Source: an uncultured Lachnospiraceae bacterium (GTDB lineage: Bacteria > Bacillota > Clostridia > Lachnospirales > Lachnospiraceae). From it: a stretch of 13,333 nucleotides of DNA. Every line of letters begins with the position of its first letter. The first letter of the stretch is position 1. The stretch lies in assembly GCA_902489645.1 (NCBI GenBank), contig CABUAW010000065.1, forward strand, positions 1 to 13,333, in the 5' to 3' direction. The notes below the pieces were generated by a model, which had not been told where the DNA came from, did no database searches, and saw nothing but the letters and a program-made list of their open reading frames with translations. The position numbers and the translations under genes are program-made. Positions 4,829-11,150 of the stretch are shown piece by piece.

Positions 4829-5779
4829 TTGAAAACAGAAATTGCAAAAGACATTGAAACCTCGGGCGGCAATATTCAATATGATGTCCAATGCAAAAAG
4901 GTTCTTGCAAATAAATGGATATTGGCTTGGATTATAAAAGAGACTGTCGTTGAATTTTCACATTTATCCATGAACAATATTTATAATTGTATCGAACAGG
5001 AACCGGAAATTGGTACGGTCTGTGTGGAACCGGGGTACACCAATACAAAAGAGAAAATTACAGGAATAGCTACAGAAGATAACATTCAAAATGAAGGTTC
5101 TATTACATATGATATTCGTTTGGAAGTTTTTGCGCCCCAGGGAAAGGATGCTGTTAAGATTATTCTTAATATTGAGGCTCAGAAGAATTTTTATCCGGGA
5201 TATCCGATTGTGAGCCGGGGGATTTATTATGACGCCCGGATGATTTCAGCACAAAACGGTACAGAATTTTCAAAATCTAATTATGGGGATATTAAGAAGG
5301 TTTATTCTATTTGGCTTTGCATGAATGCACCTGCATATATAGGAAATGCCATTTCAAGATATAATATCCATAAGACGGATGTAATTCATCATGTACCGGA
5401 TGAAATGAAAAATTATGATAAACTGTGTGTTGTTATGATATGTCTGAATGAAGGACAGAAGGAAAAGGATGCCTTTTTTAATATGATGAATACACTTTTA
5501 TCACCGGCCCTGGATGTGAATACGAAAAAGGCGATTCTTCAAAATGAATATCAGATACCCATGGATGATGGTTTAGGTAAGGAGTTGAATCTGATGTGTA
5601 ATTTATCCGAATATGTTTGGGAATGTGGAAACAAAGCCGGTATGAGACAGGGCCGCCGGGAAGGAACACTGTCGATTGTAAAAAATCTTTTAAAAATCGG
5701 TTCTGTTCCGGATGCTGTGATTATAGAGGCTGCTCAAATTACAGAAGAGGAATTGAAAAAAATTAAAATTGAAATGTAA
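4829..5779 (+). CDS. Rpn-family PD-(D/E)XK nuclease / putative transposase
   Basis: This 316-residue protein looks like the Rpn / PDDEXK_2 'recombination-promoting nuclease' type often seen in Lachnospiraceae. A helical N-terminal part (VLANKWILAWIIKETVVEF, 25-43) precedes the nuclease core. Asp95 lies in ITYDIRLEV and Glu116-x-Gln118-Lys119 in ILNIEAQKN, a PD-(D/E)XK-like catalytic pair. The helix GYPIVSRGIYYDARMIS follows. The C-terminus has the family's glycine-spaced GNKAGMRQGRREGT segment (268-280) and the ending NLLKIGSVPDAVIIEAA...ITEEELKKI. No frameshift is visible, so it seems intact. It starts at TTG (4829), the only start downstream of the in-frame stop at 4796; GGGAGG is 12 nt away, rather far. 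Relatives cleave DNA and promote RecA-independent recombination, and some act in anti-phage toxicity. It has no obvious partner here and is more AT-rich than holA or lepA, which suggests acquisition. Confidence 0.85.
   Translation: MKTEIAKDIETSGGNIQYDVQCKKVLANKWILAWIIKETVVEFSHLSMNNIYNCIEQEPEIGTVCVEPGYTNTKEKITGIATEDNIQNEGSITYDIRLEVFAPQGKDAVKIILNIEAQKNFYPGYPIVSRGIYYDARMISAQNGTEFSKSNYGDIKKVYSIWLCMNAPAYIGNAISRYNIHKTDVIHHVPDEMKNYDKLCVVMICLNEGQKEKDAFFNMMNTLLSPALDVNTKKAILQNEYQIPMDDGLGKELNLMCNLSEYVWECGNKAGMRQGRREGTLSIVKNLLKIGSVPDAVIIEAAQITEEELKKIKIEM
5579..5779 (+). CDS. Possible internally started C-terminal Rpn fragment (RpnS-like)
   Basis: Inside the Rpn gene, AAGGAG (5579-5584) lies 9 nt before an in-frame ATG at 5594 (Met256 of the full protein). 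Translation from it would give a 61-residue C-terminal product beginning MCNLSEYVWE and ending at the same stop; the coordinates here include the ribosome site. For enterobacterial Rpn genes, a small C-terminal protein made from an internal start has been reported to inhibit the full-length nuclease. The internal ribosome site here is better placed than the one before the main TTG start. That it works in this gene is inference. Confidence 0.45.
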   Translation, partial: KELNLMCNLSEYVWECGNKAGMRQGRREGTLSIVKNLLKIGSVPDAVIIEAAQITEEELKKIKIEM

Positions 5780-5790
5780 ACATGGATAAA

Positions 5791-5830
5791 AAAAGAACTG
5801 AGATGTGAGGGTGAATGTCTCAGTTCTTTT
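5791..5830. terminator. Bidirectional intrinsic terminator between the Rpn gene and rpsT
   Basis: A perfect 13-bp inverted repeat, AAAAGAACTGAGA (5791-5803) and TCTCAGTTCTTTT (5818-5830), encloses a 14-nt loop. On the plus strand it ends in TTCTTTT; on the minus strand the tail is a longer seven-T run, since A-residues continue upstream to 5788. It lies between convergent genes and should stop both transcripts, more strongly the rpsT one. Confidence 0.88.
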
Positions 5831-5872
5831 ATATTCATTATTCATCATTTTCCGTTTTCGCAATGCTCATTA

Positions 5873-6136
5873 TTACGCCATTTTGTTGACAGCAAGGTTT
5901 AAACGGCTGATTTTTCTGGAAGCAGTATTCTTATGGTAAACGCCTTTGGAAGCTGCTTTATCTATAGCGCTGGTAGCTTTTAATAATTCAGCTTTAGCCA
6001 GCTCTTTATCATTCGCTGCGATAGCTGCGTCTACTTTTTTGATAGCAGTCTTAACAGCGGATTTTGTCATCTTATTTCTTAATGCCTTTGTCTGAGTTAC
6101 AAGGATTCTTTTTTTTGCAGATTTGATGTTAGCCAA
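5873..6136 (-). CDS. rpsT: 30S ribosomal protein S20 (UUG start)
   Basis: This 87-residue, lysine- and alanine-rich protein starts with the S20 signature ANIKSAKKRI and carries the conserved KGVYHKNTASRKISRL near its end. S20 binds 16S rRNA early in small-subunit assembly. The start is TTG at 6136, because GGGAGG (6150-6145 on the minus strand) then lies at an ideal 8 nt and the protein begins exactly at the conserved (M)ANIKSAKK. An in-frame GTG at 6145 would lie inside the ribosome site and add three residues absent from the family. A consensus promoter with a leader of about 80 nt lies upstream and a terminator downstream, so it is monocistronic. The position before gpr, in opposite orientation, is usual for Clostridia. 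Confidence 0.97.
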   Translation of the reverse strand: MANIKSAKKRILVTQTKALRNKMTKSAVKTAIKKVDAAIAANDKELAKAELLKATSAIDKAASKGVYHKNTASRKISRLNLAVNKMA

Positions 6137-6215
6137 TCTGGACACCTCCCTTTATTGAATATTTTTCACGTGTATATTCATTAAAGCCGGACACGGACGT
6201 TCTAATGTAAACATA
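6137..6215 (-). promoter_or_regulatory. rpsT 5' leader with a small hairpin before the ribosome site
   Basis: The predicted leader is about 80 nt, long for such a small gene. A 7-bp stem, TGAATAT with ATATTCA (6156-6162 and 6174-6180), lies just upstream of the GGGAGG site. With the UUG start, it is a candidate for feedback control of S20 synthesis. No known leader family is recognised, so regulation is inference. Confidence 0.35.
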
Positions 6216-6222
6216 CCCTTAT

Positions 6223-6251
6223 ATAATAAGAGAATCTTTTGCGATTGTCAA
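6223..6251 (-). promoter_or_regulatory. Sigma-A promoter of rpsT
   Basis: On the minus strand this reads TTGACA (6251-6246), 17 bp, then TATTAT (6228-6223). This is a strong vegetative promoter, as expected for a ribosomal protein gene. The predicted start is near 6215. Confidence 0.8.
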
Positions 6252-6252
6252 T

Positions 6253-6288
6253 ACATAATCCGAAATCTTTTGGAAAAAATTCATAATA
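6253..6288 (+). promoter_or_regulatory. Candidate forespore (sigma-F/sigma-G) promoter of gpr
   Basis: CATAATA (6282-6288) fits the -10 consensus of sigma-G (CATnnTA), about 25 nt before the gpr ATG, but no good -35 box is correctly spaced from it. Alternatively ACATA (6253-6257) and GGAAAAAATT (6272-6281), 14 nt apart, approximate a sigma-F site with one mismatch in each box. gpr is under forespore control in Bacillus, so a site is expected here; which of these is used is open. Confidence 0.3.
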
Positions 6289-6313
6289 AAAAGCGTAGAA
6301 AAGAGGCGGAAGT

Positions 6314-7270
6314 ATGAACAGTACAGTGCGTACAGATTTGGCGATAGAGAATGCGGAAATGTTCCGGGAAACAGAGGAACTTCAGGGAATTCGAATGAAA
6401 GAAGAGATTGGCCGGGTATCGGGAATCCGGGTGACCTGGGTTACTGTGGAAAATGAGCAGGGCGCCGAAAAGCTGGGTAAGGCGGTGGGAGATTATGTGA
6501 CATTGGAGGTTCCGATGCTTGATGCGACGGATGTGAGTTATCACCGGGAGATTACAAATGAGGTCGCAGAGCAGATACGGCGTTTGATTCCGGATATGAA
6601 GCATAAGAAAATACTGGTTGCCGGTATCGGAAACCGGGAAATGGCTCCGGATGCCCTGGGACCGATGGTTGTAGACCATTTGTTTATTACACGGCATTTG
6701 ATTCAGGAGTATGGGAGTCATTCGGAGGTGACGCGGGGAATGGGCTGTGTCAGCGCCCTGGCTCCGGGGGTGATGGCCCAAACCGGAATTGAAACACGGG
6801 AAATTTTGCTTGGGACAATTCGTGAAACGCAGCCGGATGTGCTGGTGGTCATTGATGCTCTGGCAGCCCGGAGCGTCAAACGTCTGAATAAAACAATTCA
6901 GATTACAAATACGGGAATTGCACCGGGGGCCGGTGTCGGAAACCGACGATTCGGTATTGATGAGAAGGTCATGGGGATTCCGGTGATTGCCATTGGGATT
7001 CCAACTGTTATCGATGCGGCGACGATTGTCAATGATACCATTGGAAATCTTCTGGCGATTATGGATGAGACAAAAAATCGTCTGTCAGAGCGGATTTGGG
7101 AGGGCGTAGCCCCCTTTGATGACCAGGAGCGGTATCAGTTGATGCGGGAGTTGATGGCACCGGAAATGATGAGTATGTTTGTGACGCCGAAAAATATTGA
7201 TGAAATTGTCTGTCAGATGAGCTATACGCTTTCGGAAGCCTTAAATCAGCTCTGCCATTCTATGGCATAG
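6314..7270 (+). CDS. gpr: GPR endopeptidase (spore germination protease)
   Basis: GPR degrades the small acid-soluble proteins that coat spore DNA when germination starts. It is made in the forespore as an inactive zymogen that removes its own N-terminal propeptide. The first residues, TVRTDLAIENAEMF (4-17), carry the expected propeptide/processing-type segment, similar to the SASP cleavage context. The core ILVAGIGNREMAPDALGP (100-117) and DVLVVIDALAARSVKRL (175-191) hold two conserved aspartates (Asp113 and Asp181) matching the proposed catalytic pair of this aspartic-type family. GIAPGAGVGNRR (201-212) is another signature. The 318 residues are slightly shorter than Bacillus GPR but complete. 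The ATG at 6314 follows AGAGGCGGA. spoIIP lies 93 nt downstream on the same strand, the usual pairing. Confidence 0.96.
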   Translation: MNSTVRTDLAIENAEMFRETEELQGIRMKEEIGRVSGIRVTWVTVENEQGAEKLGKAVGDYVTLEVPMLDATDVSYHREITNEVAEQIRRLIPDMKHKKILVAGIGNREMAPDALGPMVVDHLFITRHLIQEYGSHSEVTRGMGCVSALAPGVMAQTGIETREILLGTIRETQPDVLVVIDALAARSVKRLNKTIQITNTGIAPGAGVGNRRFGIDEKVMGIPVIAIGIPTVIDAATIVNDTIGNLLAIMDETKNRLSERIWEGVAPFDDQERYQLMRELMAPEMMSMFVTPKNIDEIVCQMSYTLSEALNQLCHSMA

Positions 7271-7294
7271 ACGCCGGAGCCTTCACTTGGGTGG

Positions 7295-7321
7295 CATAGG
7301 TTTTTGAAGGTCACATATAAT
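7295..7321 (+). promoter_or_regulatory. Candidate sigma-E promoter of spoIIP
   Basis: CATATAAT (7314-7321) fits the sigma-E -10 consensus (CATAnAnT), with a partial -35 match CATAGG (7295-7300) 13 nt upstream. It lies about 43 nt before the spoIIP ATG. In Bacillus spoIIP is expressed in the mother cell under sigma-E, which supports the call. A weak hairpin (CCTTCA 7280-7285 with TGAAGG 7305-7310) overlaps the site. Confidence 0.45.
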
Positions 7322-7363
7322 AGTGGTGGTACTTAAAGGACAAAACGGAAGTGGAGGCGGGCG

Positions 7364-8557
7364 ATGCGGTTGGGCAGAAAACTATTTTATTTATTTGAAT
7401 TGGTATGTGGAATCCTCTTCCTCTGGCTGACAGGTCTTTTGACGGGTAAAAATGTGTGGCTGAACAGCATGAGCCCGGTGGTCTACGGAAGGGACATGGA
7501 TATATCCGTTTCTAAAATCATGGGAAGTATTTCGGATGGTCTGGTTGGAAGCTGGGTGCCGTTGTGGCTGGTTGAAAGGGACAGGGCCGTTTATATGGGA
7601 AATGATACGTGTGAGCTGTATCCTTCGGACAACGTGCTTGCCGCCGTGTATGCCGAGAATCATCAGAATTCGGGAACGGCCGGTGATGCGTCCGGGGCTT
7701 CGGGAGCAGAAAACGGCGTCGGCTTTCAAACGGAGGATGCGGCGGCACAGCCGGCCAATGCTCCGGTGGCCAGCGGGGAGGGAATTGTATATACGGCGGA
7801 TATGCTGAAAGATTATAATTATTTTGTGAATCAGTTTTATGCTATTGACAGCACAACCTATGCGCCGGATGGCCTTTTGGATGCCGAGAGTTTTATGAAT
7901 ATGGATTTAAGTATTGACCTGCAGGGAGATGCGCCAAAGGTGTTGATTTATCACACCCATTCCCAGGAAGCTTTTGCGGACAGCCGTCCGGGGGAATGGC
8001 AGGATACGGTGGTTGGCCTTGGAGAGACGTTAAAAAACAATCTGGAAAGCCGTTATGGCATATCGGTTCTTCATCTGACCGATACCTTTGATGTGATTGA
8101 CGGAGTGACCGACCGGAGCGCAGCCTATACGTATGCGGAAGAGAGAATATGGGAAGTGCTTGAAGAGTATCCGTCCATCAAGGTAATTATTGACCTGCAC
8201 AGAGACGGCGTGGCCGAGGGTACCCGCCTTGTGACGAACATTAACGGTAAGGATACGGCACAACTTATGTTTTTAAATGGCTTGTGCCGGACGGCGGCCA
8301 ACGGGCCGATTGAATATCTTCAAAATCCTTATCTGACAGAAAATCTGGCTTTTAGCTTTAAACTTCAGCAAAAGGCCGCCCAGTATTACCCGGATTTGAT
8401 GCGGCGGATTTATCTTCGGTCATACCAGTATAATTTACATATCCTTCCAAGGAGCCTTCTCGTGGAATGTGGAGCCCAGACAAATACGGTGGAGGAAGTC
8501 CAGAATGCGATGCCGTTGCTGGCCGATATATTGTATCTTGTTTTATCGGGAAATTAG
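7364..8557 (+). CDS. spoIIP: Stage II sporulation protein P, peptidoglycan amidase/endopeptidase
   Basis: SpoIIP works with SpoIID and SpoIIM in the engulfment complex. It removes stem peptides from peptidoglycan so that the mother-cell membrane can move around the forespore. The 397-residue protein has an N-terminal membrane segment (about 8-27). A low-complexity Ala/Gly/Ser-rich linker follows (about 103-140), and then the catalytic domain. The zinc-amidase motif is VLIYHTHSQEAF (193-204, with His197, His199 and Glu202), followed by VIIDLHRDGV (274-283) with His279. NLHILPRSLLVECGAQTN (357-374) is the conserved C-terminal signature with Glu368. The ATG at 7364 follows GGAGG at 6 nt. It sits after gpr as usual. 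lepA, often the next gene, is displaced by a two-component system. Confidence 0.95.
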   Translation: MRLGRKLFYLFELVCGILFLWLTGLLTGKNVWLNSMSPVVYGRDMDISVSKIMGSISDGLVGSWVPLWLVERDRAVYMGNDTCELYPSDNVLAAVYAENHQNSGTAGDASGASGAENGVGFQTEDAAAQPANAPVASGEGIVYTADMLKDYNYFVNQFYAIDSTTYAPDGLLDAESFMNMDLSIDLQGDAPKVLIYHTHSQEAFADSRPGEWQDTVVGLGETLKNNLESRYGISVLHLTDTFDVIDGVTDRSAAYTYAEERIWEVLEEYPSIKVIIDLHRDGVAEGTRLVTNINGKDTAQLMFLNGLCRTAANGPIEYLQNPYLTENLAFSFKLQQKAAQYYPDLMRRIYLRSYQYNLHILPRSLLVECGAQTNTVEEVQNAMPLLADILYLVLSGN

Positions 8558-8674
8558 TCGCTGGATGGTGGAATTCTCCGGGGAAATGGGCTATACTGAA
8601 AAAGGCGGGAAAGGGCCTCGAAAACGATGTAAGAAAATTGAAAGAAATCCATAAATTTAATTTTTAAAAATACC

Positions 8675-8683
8675 TGATACAAT
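8675..8683 (+). promoter_or_regulatory. Extended -10 promoter element before the two-component system
   Basis: TGATACAAT (8675-8683) is an extended -10 element about 31 nt before the response-regulator ATG. The -35 region is poor (TTTAAT at 8656-8661). The 156-nt gap after spoIIP shows no clear terminator, so some read-through from spoIIP is possible. Confidence 0.45.
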
Positions 8684-8713
8684 GAATGCACAGGATAGAT
8701 AAAGGAGTAGACC

Positions 8714-9418
8714 ATGAAGAAACAAATAATACTTGTAGTGGATGATGACAGAGAAATTGTCCGGGCAATATCAAAACTTCTGGAGCTTGAAGGCTACGAA
8801 ACATTGAAGGCTTACGATGGGATGGAAGCGCTGGATATCTTGATGGACCATACGGTGCATTTGATTATTATGGATGTGATGATGCCAAGGTTGAACGGTT
8901 TGTCCGCCGTGATGAAAATTCGTGAAACTAAAAACATACCGATTATTATTTTATCGGCAAAAACAGAAGAAAGCGATAAGATTATCGGTTTATCCATGGG
9001 TGCGGACGACTATGTCAGCAAGCCTTTCAGTACGGAGGAATTAGTAGCCAGGGTAAAAGCCCAGTTGCGAAGATATATGACATTGGGCTCGGCGTATGAT
9101 TCGGAACCGGGGAGCGAGGAAATCCATCTGGGAGATTTAGTGTTAAACAAAGACCAGAAACAGATGTATGTCAGCGGTGAAGAAGTCCGGCTGACGGCGA
9201 CGGAATATAAAATTGTTGAGCTTTTAATGTCCTATCCGGGACGCGTTTTTTCTTCCGAGGAGATTTACAGCCGTGTTTGGAATGAGGATGCCTATGCTGT
9301 GGAAAATACGGTCATGGTTCATATCCGGCGGATTCGTGAAAAAATTGAAATTGACCCGAAAAATCCAAAATATTTAAAGGTGGTGTGGGGTATTGGCTAT
9401 AAGATGGAAAAAGTATGA
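8714..9418 (+). CDS. OmpR/PhoB-family response regulator
   Basis: This 234-residue protein has an N-terminal receiver domain with the acidic pocket Asp10-Asp12 (VVDDD). The phospho-acceptor is Asp54 in LIIMDVMMPRLNG, the switch Ser81 lies in IIILSAKT, and Lys103 is in VSKPFSTEEL. A linker of about 15 residues leads to a winged-helix DNA-binding domain (about 135-232) with LTATEYKIVELLMSYPGRVF, the recognition-helix region VENTVMVHIRRIREKI and the final hairpin VWGIGYKM. It starts at ATG 8714 with AAAGGAG at 6 nt. The kinase gene begins 1 nt after its stop, so they are cognate partners. The closest look-alikes I recall are VanR-type and generic clostridial OmpR regulators. No van, transporter or cell-wall target genes are adjacent, so the regulon is unknown. 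Confidence 0.95.
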   Translation: MKKQIILVVDDDREIVRAISKLLELEGYETLKAYDGMEALDILMDHTVHLIIMDVMMPRLNGLSAVMKIRETKNIPIIILSAKTEESDKIIGLSMGADDYVSKPFSTEELVARVKAQLRRYMTLGSAYDSEPGSEEIHLGDLVLNKDQKQMYVSGEEVRLTATEYKIVELLMSYPGRVFSSEEIYSRVWNEDAYAVENTVMVHIRRIREKIEIDPKNPKYLKVVWGIGYKMEKV

Positions 9419-9419
9419 A

Positions 9420-11069
9420 ATGTACGGGCCGAAAAAACCGGGGCTGATTAAAAAATGTTTTTGGTTTTGCAAAGAAAAATGTACGACAATGGCCGGGCTT
9501 TACTGTACGTCTGTTGTTTTACTGATGATTTTTATGAATATATTCATTGACTGGGGAGTTTATGGCTATTATTCTCTGACCCTGCCCCTGTATTTGTTTG
9601 GAATTATGAATATCATCCTCTGGGTTTATATGATTAAACATATTGACAAGGATACATCCCGGCCGTTTTTTATGGAATGGATGAAACGATGGGATTGTGA
9701 TTTGCTGATTTTGCTTTATGCGGTGCTTTTACTGATATGTTTTGGTATTCTGATTTGCAGCTATTATAATTTTCAGATTCCGGTGTATGATTGGTATGGC
9801 GGTTATTCGGGCAGTTATTTTTCAGAGAGCAGCTCTATGGTTGTTTTTCTCCCGATTGCCTTGGTAAACAATGCTTACATCATGGTGATTATCCGGCATT
9901 TAAAAAATCCGGAATTGAGAAAAGCAAATTTCTGTAAAAAGAAGTATCATAAATTTCGGGAATGGGCGCGAAAAAAGAATCTGCAATACCAGAGGAAATA
10001 CCCTTTTGAACGGAAAATGCAGTTGGAAACGACGATAATGTCCGGAATTCTGGTGCTTATGGGAGCCCTCAGTCTGATTGGAGTCAGCGCATGGGGTTTT
10101 TCAAGGTTTATAATGGCCGTATTGATTCTTTTTGGGGCGGCCGCTGTGTTTATTTGGCTGCATCAGCACAAGATGTTCCTCACGGATGTGGGAACGCTGG
10201 TGGAAGAGATTCATGAAGTATCCGAAGGAAATACATTGAAAATCAGTGCGATTCCCGAAGATTCCATGATTTATGATGCCGGAGAAGATTTAACCCACGT
10301 TTTTGAAAATCTGAATAACAGCGTTGAGCGTCAGGTAAAGAGTGAAAAAATGAAAATAGACCTGATTACCAACGTATCCCATGACTTGAAAACGCCTCTG
10401 ACGTCAATCATTGGCTATATTGATTTGTTAAAAAAGACAGAGCTGAGCGATGAAGCCAGAGACTACGTGGATGTCCTTTCCAGAAAGTCCGAGCATTTAA
10501 AGCATATGATTCAGGAGGTTTTTGAGATATCCAAGGCAACCAGCGGAAATATGGAGCTGCACATTGAGACTGTGGATATATGCACCCTGATTTTACAGAC
10601 GATGGGAGATATGGAAGAGCGGATTGAGGAATCCCATCGGATAATTCGGAAAACTCTGGCGGCCGAGCCGCTTTATGTACTCAGCGATGGGCAGCGCCTG
10701 TACCGGATTTACCAGAATTTGATTGAAAATGCCCTGAAATATTCACTGGAGGGCAGCCGTATATTTATCGATGCCTTTGGCGATGAAAAAACCGTAACGA
10801 CCGTTATAAAAAATACGTCCTCCTATGAAATGAATTTTACGGAGGAGACAATTACAGAGCGATTTACCCGGGGCGATATTAACCGGACGACCGAGGGGCA
10901 TGGCCTGGGACTGGCCATTGTTAAAAGTTTTGCGGAAGCCTGCGGCGGGAGATTTCATATTGATATCGACGGGGACCTCTTCAAAGCCACCGTTAAATTT
11001 CCGCGCCATATTCCGGAACCAAACGAACTCATGGCGCTTGTTCCCGAAGAAAGTGAAAAAGCCTCCTGA
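9420..11069 (+). CDS. Membrane sensor histidine kinase with six predicted TM segments
   Basis: The protein is 549 residues long. The N-terminal half has hydrophobic segments at about 26-44, 51-73, 96-116, 138-158, 208-224 and 229-247. The only sizeable predicted outside loop (about 115-137) is rich in Tyr, Ser and Gly. A basic cytoplasmic stretch lies at about 165-205. A coiled linker precedes the kinase core. The H-box is NVSHDLKTPLTSIIGY, with His321 as the phospho-acceptor. The N-box is YQNLIENALKYS (Asn433 and Asn437), followed by an F-like segment around ETITERFTRGD and the G2 box GHGLGLAIV (493-501). I chose ATG 9420, 1 nt after the regulator's stop, over an upstream in-frame TTG (9393) inside the regulator gene; the ribosome site is weak, so translational coupling is likely. 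The signal is unknown; the small outside loop suggests sensing in or near the membrane. Confidence 0.9.
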   Translation: MYGPKKPGLIKKCFWFCKEKCTTMAGLYCTSVVLLMIFMNIFIDWGVYGYYSLTLPLYLFGIMNIILWVYMIKHIDKDTSRPFFMEWMKRWDCDLLILLYAVLLLICFGILICSYYNFQIPVYDWYGGYSGSYFSESSSMVVFLPIALVNNAYIMVIIRHLKNPELRKANFCKKKYHKFREWARKKNLQYQRKYPFERKMQLETTIMSGILVLMGALSLIGVSAWGFSRFIMAVLILFGAAAVFIWLHQHKMFLTDVGTLVEEIHEVSEGNTLKISAIPEDSMIYDAGEDLTHVFENLNNSVERQVKSEKMKIDLITNVSHDLKTPLTSIIGYIDLLKKTELSDEARDYVDVLSRKSEHLKHMIQEVFEISKATSGNMELHIETVDICTLILQTMGDMEERIEESHRIIRKTLAAEPLYVLSDGQRLYRIYQNLIENALKYSLEGSRIFIDAFGDEKTVTTVIKNTSSYEMNFTEETITERFTRGDINRTTEGHGLGLAIVKSFAEACGGRFHIDIDGDLFKATVKFPRHIPEPNELMALVPEESEKAS

Positions 11070-11077
11070 AAAAATAT

Positions 11078-11106
11078 ATGACAAACCGGAAACCACGTGC
11101 TATACT
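11078..11106 (+). promoter_or_regulatory. Sigma-A promoter of lepA
   Basis: ATGACA (11078-11083), a 17-bp spacer and TATACT (11101-11106) form a good vegetative promoter 45 nt before the lepA start. It begins 9 nt after the kinase stop, and no terminator is seen between them, so read-through is possible. Confidence 0.65.
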
Positions 11107-11150
11107 CTATATTGAAAAAATATGGTATATAGAATGGAGGTAAGACCAGG

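Noticed and set aside
6137..6145. GTG at 6145 as the rpsT start (adds three residues)
   Set aside because: The GTG lies within the ribosome-binding site, and the added residues are not part of the S20 family N-terminus.
6281..6781. Minus-strand open frame of 166 codons opposite gpr
   Set aside because: It is His/Pro/Ser-rich, lacks a ribosome site and family resemblance, and lies opposite a clear gpr gene; it is a shadow of codon bias.
7391..7748. Overlapping antisense and out-of-frame open frames within spoIIP
   Set aside because: They have biased, low-complexity composition and no start signals, and spoIIP is unambiguous here.
8467..8667. Two short plus-strand frames running from the spoIIP end into the intergenic gap
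   Set aside because: They begin inside the conserved spoIIP C-terminus in other frames and have no ribosome site or recognisable protein.
8558..8713. Terminator or small RNA between spoIIP and the response regulator
   Set aside because: No stable stem followed by a T-run was found; the TTTTTAAAAA at 8661-8670 is a simple AT palindrome.
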